A stretch of DNA of 64,000 nucleotides from NCBI RefSeq assembly GCF_042186555.1, contig NC_133334.1, forward strand, positions 206,594,442 to 206,658,441. The letters run 5' to 3'. The position numbers and the translations under genes were made by a program. The notes beneath the pieces are model-generated. The model was not told where the DNA came from. It ran no database searches and saw only the letters and a program-made list of their open reading frames with translations. Below, piece by piece: positions 33,341-42,825 of the stretch. Source of the DNA: Aquarana catesbeiana. Lineage: Eukaryota; Chordata; Amphibia; Anura; Ranidae. Positions within the stretch are counted from its first letter, which is position 1. Each line of letters starts with the position of its first letter.

Positions 33341-34201
33341 GCCTAAGAAACTGGAAGCTACGAGCATTTCATGACTTAGATTTTGCCGGATGTAAACAGT
33401 GCCATTGGGAAATTGGGAAAGCATTTTATCACACCGATCTTGGTGTGGTCAGATGCTTTGAGGGCAGAGGAGAGATCTAGGGTCTAATACCCTAGACCCC
33501 ATTTTTTTCATAAGAGTACCTGTCACTACCTATTGCTGTCATAGGGGATATTTACATTCCCTGACATAACAATAAAAATGATTAAAAAAAATGAAAGGAA
33601 CAAATTAAAAATAAGATAAAAAAGAAAAAAAAAAAAAAAAAAAAAAAAAAGCACCCCTGTCCCCCCATGCTCTCGTGCAAATGCAAGCGTTGGTCTGGTG
33701 ACAAATGTAAACAGCAATTGCACCATGCATGTGAGGTATCACTGCGAAGGTCAGATCGAGGGCAGTAATTTTAGCAGTAGACCTCCTCTGTAAATCTAAA
33801 GTGGTAACCTCCTAAAGGCTTTTAAAAATGTATGTCGCCACATTTGTGCGCAATTTTAAAGCATGTCATGTTTGGTATCCATGTACTCGGCCTAAGATCA
33901 TCTTTTTTATTTCATCAAACATTTGGGCAATATAGTGTGTTTTAAAATTTAAAGTGTCTTTTTTTTTTTTTTTTCCCCCCAAAAAATGCGTTTGAAAAAT
34001 CACTGCGCAAATACTGTGTGGAAAAAAAAAAAAAAAAAAATGAAACGCCGACCATTTTAATCTGTAGGGCCTTTGCTTTAAAAAAAATATATAATATTTG
34101 GGGGTTCAAAGTAATTTTCTTGCAAAAAAAAAAATAATTTTTTCATGTAAACAAATAGTGTCAGAAAGGGCTTTGTCTTCAAGTGGTTAGAAGAGTGGGT
34201 G

Positions 34202-34477
34202 TTCTTACTTTCTTCTTTTGCCTCTTCAGATATGTAGAGGTTTTTCTTCTTAGTAAAGTATGTTGTCAGGGCATACAAGAAAATGCAGGTCTAACGGAAG
34301 AGAGAATGGGGACTATCTCAAATAACTAGTTGTTGTTTTTTCTGTAGATGTATTTAAGATAGGAGTAATGCTGTTAATTGGATTTTGAATGGCTTCGTTG
34401 GAACTCATGATTGATGGATTAATGAAATTGTTTATTTCTCTATATGTATGACAACTAAAAAAAAAAAAAAAAAAATA
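34202..34477 (+). mobile_element. Poly(A)-tailed retrocopy of unknown origin
   Basis: A 276-base insertion ending in a 19-base A-run (34457-34475), flanked by a 14-bp duplication TAGAAGAGTGGGTG (34188-34201 and 34478-34491). Poly(A) and a long duplication mean LINE-mediated insertion. The body begins TTCTTACTTTCTTCTTTTGC and does not resemble the LINE at 4720-10794 or a tRNA-type SINE (no A/B box seen). It could be a truncated LINE tail, an unknown SINE or a host transcript. Confidence 0.75.
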
Positions 34478-34516
34478 TAGAAGAGTGGGTGATGTGTGAC
34501 ATAAGCTTCTAAATGT

Positions 34517-35557
34517 TGTGCATAAAATGCCAGGACAGTTCAAACCCCCCCCCCCAAATAACCCCATTTTGGAAAGTAGACACCCCAAGCTATTTGCTGA
34601 GAGGCATGTTGAGTCCATGGAATATTTTATATTGTGACACAAGTTGCGGGAAAAAGACACTTTTTTTTTTTGCACAAAGTTGTCACTAAATATATTGCTC
34701 AAACATGCCATGGGAATATGTGAAATTACACCCCAAAGCACATTCTGTTGCTTCTCCTGAGTACGGGGATACCACATTTGTGAGACTTTTTGAGAGTCTA
34801 GCCACATACGAGAAATCAAAAACCAAGCACCGCCTTCAGGGTTTCTAAGGGTGTAAATTTTTGATTTCACTCCTCACTGCCTATCACAGTTTCGGGGGCC
34901 ATGGAATGCCCAGATGGCACAACCCCCCCCCCCCAATTGACCCCATTTTGGAAAGTAGACACCCCAAGCTATTTGCTGAGAGGTATGGTGAGTATTTTGC
35001 AGACCTCGCTTTTTGTCACAAAGTTTTGAAAATTGAAAAATTTTCATTTTCAAAAACAAATGAGAGCTGCAAAATACTCACCATGCCTCTCAGCAAATAG
35101 CTTGGGGTGTCTACTTTCCAAAATGGGGTCATTTGGGGGGAGTTTTGTGCCATCTTGGCATTTTATGGCCTTCGAAACTGTGATAGGTAGTGAGGAGTGA
35201 AATCAAAAATTTACTCCCTTAGAAATCCTGAAGGCAGTGATTGGTTTTCGGGGCAACGTACGCAGCTAGGCTCCCAAAAAGTCCCACACATGGTGTCCCC
35301 ATACTCAGGAGAAGCAGCAAAATGTATTTTGGGGTGTAATTCCACATATTCCCATGGTATGTTTGAGCAATATATCATTATTGACAACTTTGTGCAAAAA
35401 AAAAAAAAGTTTGTAATTTTCCCGCAACTTGTGGCAAAATATAAAAATATTCCATGGACTCAACATGCCTCTCAGCAAATAGCTTGGGGTGTTTATTTTC
35501 CAAAATGGGGTCATTTGGGGGGGGGGGGGGGTTGAACTGTCCTGGCATTTTATGGCC
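34517..35557. repeat. 1-kb palindrome of piggyBac-type interior sequence
   Basis: Two arms of about 520 bp meet at about 35035 (GAAAATTGAAAAATTTTCAT). Landmarks such as GGAAAGTAGACACCCCAAGC and TTTGCTGAGAGGCATG occur in both arms inverted, each twice. It is the same interior sequence as 53380-53450. It arose by inverted duplication of a repeat segment. Confidence 0.85.
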
Positions 35558-35741
35558 TTCAAAACTGTGATGTACAATGGAGGGGGAGTTGGGACTTTAA
35601 GATGAAGCACCCAAAGGTGCCTCCATCCCGGTAATCAATGCAAAAGAAAAGGGAGTTTGGGACTTTATATGAAGCAATTGAATAGTGGAGGAAGATTGGT
35701 ATAAAGTATTTTATTGATCTCAAAACATTAAATCACAGTTC

Positions 35742-35743
<2 letters not shown>

Positions 35744-35833
<90 letters not shown>
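35744..35833. repeat. (AT)n microsatellite
   Basis: About 45 AT units. Confidence 0.97.
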
Positions 35834-35836
<3 letters not shown>

Positions 35837-36088
35837 CGTGAGAAGCTAAGCAATATAAATAAAAGCAGTACATACATAACAACACATGATCAGAATGGTA
35901 GATGTATAAATAAGTAGAAAAGGGGAAGCTGGTACATACACGTGCCACAGGCACCATGCCCACCGCTAACACATGCATCCACAGAATATCTGCGTATCTA
36001 TAAATAAGTATAAAAACATTGTAGAGTAGACTGGTGATGTAAGATTGAGTATTGGTCCGTATGGAGTGTAGCTGCGGCATCAAGTAAA

Positions 36089-36127
36089 GCTCTACGCGTT
36101 TCGTGGGTTTTCCCACTCGTCAAGAGC
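36089..36127 (-). ncRNA. Hammerhead-like motif C (best stem II)
   Basis: Minus strand: stem I GCUC, box 1 UUGACGA, stem II GUGGG-AAAA-CCCAC (perfect 5 bp, flush with the core), box 2 GAAAC, GCGUA, stem I GAGC directly adjacent. Predicted cleavage follows the GUA triplet at 36093. Only C3 departs from consensus (U). It lies between the two AT microsatellites in a repeat without coding sequence. Confidence 0.6.
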
Positions 36128-36448
36128 GGATGCGGTAAGTAATGCTATGGAAAATGTGTATAGAGATTGTAAGAAACTATACTTTAAAAGGAAAATATCT
36201 CAAAAAAAGTGTTGTTCGTAAGTATAGATGATTGTCCAGCAAACTCACCAACCCGGACAACAAATGCAACGCGGGGCAGCTGGCACAGGGCCGGCCGAGA
36301 ACACGGGCCTCCCACGGGAGCTGAGGCAGCATAGTACAACGATGCAGCATCAAAGGGTAAAGAGGGCGCACAAGAAATGGATAGGAACTCCATGTGGCAA
36401 AAAGTTGAGGTGTATTTCATAGAGCAGGAGTATCTAGGAGCAAAATAT

Positions 36449-36558
<110 letters not shown>

Positions 36559-36845
36559 TATAACAACAATATACTCTGAGTAATAGTAGTAGTTGAGTAT
36601 AAGTGAACCTAGAAAAGCTCCAGAAAAGATAATAATAATAAAGTGGGAATAGTGCCTAAAAGTATGGGAATATCTATAAAAAAATGCATGGGTCTATAAA
36701 AGGGTGTGAAAAAGCTTTTCACTTTTTTTTATGTGTAGCGCTGACAACTGTTGTTTCTAGCTTTATGTATATTATTCAGTACAATAGTTGTGTTAGTGCC
36801 ATCTTGTGGACAATTGATATAGTGCAGTAAGTTTACGTCTCAGGT

Positions 36846-37370
36846 AGGGCTGCAACTAACGATTATTTTCATAATCGATTAGTTGGCCGATTATTGTTTC
36901 GATTAATCGGTTAATAACCTTTAAAAAAAAAAGTGTGGTGTATAATTTAGTTAATATGTGAAGTTTTAAAAAAAAGGCAATTTATTCTTAAATATCTCTA
37001 TGCAGTGGTAAATACAAATAACCAACTATATGGTTAGGAAGCAAAATATCTAATCCACTCTGAGAATAACAGACAGAAGAGATATACTGTATATACTATT
37101 AGAGGAGAGATAAGAACGTTCATTCGATTTTCTAATAGTTAGTGGGGTCAAATCGACGTTCATTTTCAACCACAGTGATGGGAAAATTTGGAAATAGAAA
37201 ACTTCTTGGTGAAAGAAATTATCAGACAGTGTATGTGGTTTTCGTTCAGAAATTACTTATTTTAAAAACAGAATGTTAAAAACAAGTGAAAATTTCAAAC
37301 ATTCTTTCATTCATCGAATGTACAAAGATTTTTCGTCTGAATATTCTCATCTGAAAATTGATCGGTGTGG
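36846..37370. repeat. Repeat with AGGGCTGCAACTAACGATTA end
   Basis: AGGGCTGCAACTAACGATTA followed by palindromic ATAATCGATTAGTTGG is an end found on hAT-like repeats of fishes and frogs. The right part (37100-37370) looks like a separate AT-rich MITE. Boundaries are uncertain. Confidence 0.45.
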
Positions 37371-37749
37371 CCAGCATAAGGCTTGGTACACACCTAATGC
37401 AGTTTGCTTTTGATCTGTTTCTGCAGTGCTCTTTGCTGCGCGTTTTGATTTTTGCGCATGTGATTTTGCTGCGATTTGCGTTTTGTTGGCCAATTTGTTG
37501 TTGGGCAGATTAAAGAACACCAATTGCTGCAAAAATGCATTACATGCTTTTCTGCAGCTTCTCCATTGAAGTATATTGAAACAAAAAAGCACTGTTTTGT
37601 GTTAAAAAAAAAGTCACTGACGCTTTCCAAATACGCAGCAGCTGAAAAAGCATAGATGTGAACGTGTCCCATAGGAAACCATGTAAATGAACTGTAGTCC
37701 GTTTTCTGCAAAAAGCACCAAAAAACACATAGATGTGAACCAGGTCTAA

Positions 37750-38153
37750 TGCCGCGTACACACGAGCGGACATTACGGCGGACTTTGCCCGGCGGACTGG
37801 ATTTCGTCGGACAATTCGATGTGTGTGGGCTCCAGCGGACTTTGTTTTCTCAAAAGTTGGACGGACTTAGATTTGAAACTTGTTTAAAATTTATCCGTTG
37901 AAATCGAGTCCGGTCGAAAAGTCCGCCGTCTGTATGCTAGTTCGACGGACAAAAAGCCATGCTAGGGCAGCTATTGGCTACTGGCTATGAACTTCCTTGT
38001 TTTAGTCCGGTCGTACGTCATCACGTACGAATTCGACGGACTTTGGTGGATTGTGTGTAGGCAAGTCCGTTCATTCAGAAAGTCCGTCGGAAAGTACATC
38101 GAAAAGTCCGCCGGGCAAAGTCCGCCGTAATGTCCGCTCGTGTGTACGCGGCA
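37750..38153. mobile_element. Harbinger-type MITE, 404 bp
   Basis: TGCCGCGTACACACGAGCGG at the left is exactly inverted at the right, with arms near 48 bp (through CGGCGGACTTTGCCCGGCGG). Flanked by TAA at 37747-37749 and 38154-38156, the TWA target of PIF/Harbinger elements. No coding. Confidence 0.88.
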
Positions 38154-38819
38154 TAAGACGTTTAGTAACATATGAACTCTGTGTAAGAAAATAATCCAAA
38201 ATTAGACTAAATCGTCACACTAGACAGCGCTAATGTTGAGCAATTAACAGCTAAAACATGTGGCCAACAACACATGCAAAGGAAAATCCTGTAACAGAAA
38301 GTCCCTTAGGAAAAAGTCCCTTATAAAGGGCAGTGATGTAAAGTTCAGGGTGTAGTTCAAGAATATTAATCAGGTGATCATGAAAACATTCCTCAGCATG
38401 CACCTTCCACCGATCACTAGGAAATGCACCCGGTGCGAGCACTCTCCCCCAACTCACCAGAATTGGGGAGTAATAGAGCATTCAGAATATAAATCTTTGC
38501 CAGCAACTTGTTGTTAACATCACTTCATGAAGGGTCACGGATTTTCAGGGCTCATAATAAGTCTTTCTACGTTCTTTGCTGCATCTCAGTAATTTAGGAA
38601 GTCATCAAAGGGCATGTGAATGTGAGCAATTCGTCATAAAAACAACATCCATCATGGGAAGTACATCAGATCAGTCTAGGACTCCTAATCGCTGGCTGGA
38701 GGCTCTGCCTGTGTGTGGAGAGAGACACCGCTATGATGTAAAGCCGGCCGCAGCGGTGACAGGACCCAAAACGAGGCTCGGAGCGCAGGTAGGTAACCGG
38801 CGAAATGATGTCACTGGTC

Positions 38820-38883
38820 GAGCAACGCGTTGCCGGGCGTATGGGCTGCAGTGACATGACAGCCGCGCCCCTTCATCAGGCTC
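38820..38883 (-). ncRNA. Hammerhead-like motif D (degenerate)
   Basis: Minus strand: stem I GAGC, box 1 CUGAUGA (perfect), a long GC-rich stem II region, GGCAACGCGUU in place of GGCGAAACGCGUA, stem I GCUC. Box 2 has lost bases, so it is probably inactive. Confidence 0.4.
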
Positions 38884-39544
38884 AGAGCCTAACCAGGGCC
38901 TCTATGCAACAGGACGTCAACTGAAAGAAAATTGTAGACTGCTTCCGACCCAAGGGTGAGCCCATGACGAAACGACATCTGCACCAATCAACTAGCCCTA
39001 ACAACGGGCAGGACTGATGGAATTGAGTGCAAGCATGGTTGATATCGGTATGGATGCCAATACAGCCCAACCTGAGAACACAAACTAGAGAAATGACAGA
39101 CAACCAGACATGAGAACAACAACGCCCCTCTGTGCCTACCTAAGTGTGCGAACATGAGCAGAAATGTCATGACCACTGCGCGTGAATGAACCTGATGATG
39201 GACCCCCCCCCACCCTCGTGTAAGTAGTAAGTGAGCCCGAGTAACCTGCAGCACAGACAGGTAATTAAACTGAAAACTCAGGGCTGGCGTACCCACAGAC
39301 CGTGGTGGGTGAATGAACGTGCATCGTATGACATGGTATACGGGCGAGAAGATTGTAGCCAACAATCATTAACAAACGAAACCTCAGCCAGTATGGATCT
39401 GTAGATGTGACAGATCCCAACATGCGAGCCCTAGCTAACTGACCCAGGTACAACATGAACAAAGAGACGATGAGACATGACAACCAACGAATATGAAAAA
39501 CATCTACAGGAGTATATGCCGTGACTGAACAACAATGCCCCTCT
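38884..39544. other. Unassigned 660-bp stretch
   Basis: No gene or bounded repeat recognised. It follows hammerhead-like motif D on its upstream side and may be part of the same element. Confidence 0.35.
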
Positions 39545-39945
39545 GAGAAACGCTATGGCAGAACGCAAGGACAGCAACGCTATGACAGAAAACGATTATG
39601 ACATAAATGCTGAAACCGAACGCTGTGACAGAAATGCTGAGGCAGAAATGTAATGACAGAAATCCTGGGGCAGAAATGCCATGACGGAAATCCTGAGGCA
39701 GAAACGCTGAGGCAGAAATGCCATGACAGAAATCCTGGGGCAGAAACGCTATGACAGAAATCCTGGGGCAGAAACGCTATGACAGAAATCCTGGGGCAGA
39801 AATGCTGGGGCAGACCGCTGTGACAGAAATGCTGGGGCAGACCGCTGTGACAGAAATGCTGGGGCAGAAACGCCTAGACAAACGCTGAGACTGAACGCCG
39901 AGACAGAAACGCTATGACAGAAATCCTGGGGCAGAAACGCCTGCA
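39545..39945. repeat. Degenerate minisatellite
   Basis: Irregular units of about 14 and 28 bases built from GACAGAAATCCTGGGGCAGA and AACGCTAT / AACGCTGTGACAG. Strongest between 39650 and 39945. Non-coding. Confidence 0.85.
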
Positions 39946-40169
39946 TCCACCCCCCCTCCTGACCTAAGGAAAGCTCAGGCCTGGACTGCAAAGACCAAAG
40001 TGTCTAACGGAAGAAATTGTGGTGGAGGGTCATGCATTCTATGCCTTGGTAGGAAGAGGTAGTAAACACAGATCTGCGCAGACACTTAAAGCCACCAGCT
40101 AACACCACATGCAGCCAAGCTACCTCACTGAACCTAGTAAAATCTCTGCTGACATGCATGAAAGACTAG

Positions 40170-40708
40170 CCTGCCAAGTGAATACTATGTGGCAAGGTGG
40201 GGACAACTGACAGTGGGGGACAGCTAACTGCTGGGAGTGCCATGGATCCATGGTGTCTGGCTACACTGGACCCCCGGCCAGTACCTACCAGGACTAAGTT
40301 GTGACTCGGGAGGCCTGCAGGGGTCCGCCCCCGTGATGCCCCATATGAGTACCGAGAGGTGAGCGCCCCCCCATGGAGCCAGGGTGAGAACCGGGATGCG
40401 TGCGGGCGTCTCCTCCATGATGCACGGCGTGGATTCCAGGGAGGTGAACTGGCGGGTGAGTGGGTAGAGGATGGATGGACTCTCCCCTCCCGGCATGAAC
40501 ACCGGGAGAAGTGGGTGGGCGGCCCCCCTGATGCTGGAAGAAACACAGGGATGAAAGGGAGAAGCAGGCGGCAGCCCCCTCGACCATGCGGGATTGAGCC
40601 CAGCGAAGGTAGATAGATGGACAGACGACACCCCTCAGGCATGAGAACCGTGGGAAGCGGGCAGCAATGTCAGATGGAGCCCTGGGGAAGGTGGGTGGGT
40701 GGAGGATG
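40170..40708. repeat. Degenerate tandem segments ahead of the PLE
   Basis: Recurring GGAGGTGAACTGGCGGGTGA, GAAGGTAGATAGATGG and GAAGGTGGGTGGGTGGAGG blocks, each after an ACC..GGGA or GAGCCC motif, spaced roughly 90-150 bases. The long proline/serine-rich frames on the minus strand are a consequence of this composition. The PLE inverted repeat starts at its right edge. Confidence 0.5.
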
Positions 40709-41076
40709 GACGGGTACAGGGCTGGTGACACGTTAATATAATCTTGGTGACTTCCTGTGCTCCCGTCCTGGGTCCCCACTCACCAGATAAAGATGACAAA
40801 TGCGCCTTTATATATCAAGATGGTACCTCCTGTCCAACGAATAGGTAGGTTGATCGTGCCTCCAGAGAATGGGATCTCCTCTCCTATACCACATGATGTA
40901 AGTCCTACACACTTTACTCGAGATAGTAAAGTTTGGGCAAGTGAAGAAAAGAGGACATATAGTGTAATACTGCAAGATTTATTAAAAGGTTTAAAATCAT
41001 TAAACTTACATCAAAATCTTTAAAAATGTGCAAAATTGCTGCCTTGGCATCCAAACGGCCTTCACAGATTATCCTT

Positions 41077-41120
41077 AGCTTGACATGTTTCGCCTCTCCC
41101 ACTGGGTGTCATCAGAAGCT
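41077..41120 (-). ncRNA. Hammerhead-like motif E, intact core boxes
   Basis: Minus strand: stem I AGCUU, box 1 CUGAUGA (perfect), spacer C, stem II ACC/GGC around a 10-base loop, box 2 GAAAC (perfect), AU, GUC cleavage triplet, stem I AAGCU. Stem III is only two pairs, as in the minimal type-I hammerheads of PLEs. It lies in the 3' region of a coding PLE copy, the expected place. Confidence 0.65.
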
Positions 41121-41476
41121 TGTGGAGTCTGTGATTGGCTGTCTTATATACTTTAAGTACCGCCTACTACACCCAATGACTCCCACTACTCTCATTGATG
41201 ACGCTGTATGAAATTGGCCTCACTTCCGGTTTCCTCTGGAACCGGAAGTGACGTATCCGCAGAGACAGGAAGTGGTCAGCGGCGCCGGAAGTGATGTAAT
41301 CCTTGTTGGTAAAAGGTAAACGCCAGCATCCTGCTTCCTGAAATAACAGGAAGTGACCAGGAGCCATCTAGTGTTAGTAATTTGGTGTTGCATTAAAAAC
41401 AGATCATGATATATTACATTATATAAACCATTGTCACAATAACAGTATACTCCATATGAAGAGAAAAATATACAAA

Positions 41477-42589
41477 CTAATAATCCAATAGTTCGGAATG
41501 ACCTAATGATGGAAGAACTGGTGTAACTAGAGCAAATAATGAAAAAAATATAAAAAATGAAAAAAAGATTAAAATGAAAATAAAATAAACAAAATAAACA
41601 ATCAAATTACTGTCCAGGTCCACATTTAACCCTTTCGGCATTAAGGACTGTAATTTATATATCCATTGAGTCTCGTTTTGGGAGATGCCATGTTTAAGAT
41701 TGGTGCCCCTCCAATGTTTCTCCACCCGATCAATACCACAAAAAGTAAGTTTTGCTGGATCTCTATTGTGGAATCTCCTAAAATGATATGTTAGACTATG
41801 TTTGTGGAAACCCTTTTTAATATTATTGATATGTTCCCTCAGTCTGACTTTAAGTTCTCTTGTTCTCCCCACATATTGGAGACCACATTCCAAAAGGTAT
41901 GTGACATGTGTAGTGCCACAAGTTATAAATTTAGGGATTTCATATATTTGTCCTGTTGTCCTAGATTTAAAGTGTGTGGTCGTGGGTTTTTTTTGTTTTT
42001 CTTTCCACCCTTACATGTTCTTCAGATTAAACATCTGCCACATTTAAAAAAACCCGTTTGGTCGAGAGAGGTTACCAACTTCCTGGGGGGGGGGGATCAG
42101 GGATGCTTTTAACAATTTTGTCCTTCAATATAGGACGACGTTTATAGGTGAACTTCGGGCGTGAAGGTAAGGTTTTTGATAAAACTGGATCTCTAAGTAA
42201 GATGGGCCAATGTTTTTTAATAATCATTTCTATTTGATTATACTGTCGATTAAATTCTGTACAGAAGGTTAGGTCATAACTCTCTTTTTGGGTTTGGGGA
42301 CAAGTAATTGTTCTCTATCCATTAGTCCTACTTCTGTTGTATTTTTAAAAGTTGTTGTCGTTTATACCCTTTTTGCTCAAATCTGTCCACCAACATGTTG
42401 GCCTGGGTTGTATAATCCTCCTGCAGGTTGCAGTTTCTTTTAATCCTTATCTGTCCTTTGGGTATGCCCGAAATCCATCTCGGGTGGTGGCCGCTGGTTG
42501 CGGGGATATAGCTATTCCTATCCGTTTTTGAAAAAAATGTTCGTGCGTAAACTGATATTTGAATGGAAAATTTCTAGGTTCAAATAATT
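41477..42589 (-). pseudogene. PLE protein: RT C-terminus, zinc-type linker and GIY-YIG endonuclease
   Basis: Upstream part reads KTDRNSYIPATSGHHPRW and GIPKGQIRIKRNCNLQEDY, the conserved end of Penelope RT, then ANMLVDRFEQKGYKRQQL. A cysteine-rich linker (FFKCGRCLICRTCKGG) precedes the GIY-YIG endonuclease: MECGLQYVGRTRELKVRLRE, HINNIKKGFHKHSLTYHFRR and THW-type IDRVEKHWRGTNL. PLE endonucleases nick the target for reverse transcription. The RT catalytic domain is missing (5' truncation at the head-to-head junction). Frameshifts lie near 41900-41950 and 42300. Confidence 0.9.
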
Positions 42590-42825
42590 GTCCTTTTCTT
42601 TACTGTAATTTTTAATAAGGATTAAAAGAAACTGCAACCTGCAGGAGGATTATACAACCCAGTCCAACATGTTGGTGGACAGATTTGAGCAAAAAGGGTA
42701 TAAACGACAACAACTTTTAAAAATACAACAAGAAGTAGGACTAATGGATAGAACAATTACTTGTCCCCAAACCCAAAAAGGGAGAAAGTTATGACCTAAC
42801 CTTTTGTACAGAATTTAATCGACCG

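Larger units (their letters stand above)
30588..34500 (+). mobile_element. piggyBac-type repeat, left end to interior
   Basis: Begins TTAACTACTTGCC at 30588-30600; the inverse of this end type (AAGTGGTTAA) closes a related copy at 53830-53839. TTAA targets with TTAACYACTT ends are piggyBac-like. It contains tandem units, a transposase last exon (31925-32244), a nested hAT MITE and long non-coding sequence. The catalytic core of the transposase is absent. The right end is not seen, as the sequence runs into the palindrome at 34517-35557. Confidence 0.6.
40709..42589 (-). mobile_element. Penelope-like element, minus-strand copy
   Basis: 3' portion of a PLE: end of RT, linker, GIY-YIG endonuclease (pseudogene 41477-42589), 3' region with hammerhead-like motif E (41077-41120) and an outer tail to GGGTACAGGGCTGGTGACAC at 40709. 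It forms the left arm of a head-to-head pair with 42590-46874. The arms can be matched from about 42422-42600 outward to both ends. Confidence 0.85.

Noticed and set aside
34313..34870. 185-codon minus-strand frame across the retrocopy and palindrome
   Set aside because: It crosses an insertion boundary and a poly(A) run, so it cannot be an old gene.
40166..40779. Proline/serine-rich minus-strand frames up to 161 codons
   Set aside because: Low-complexity composition of degenerate tandem blocks; overlapping frames look alike and none has a domain.
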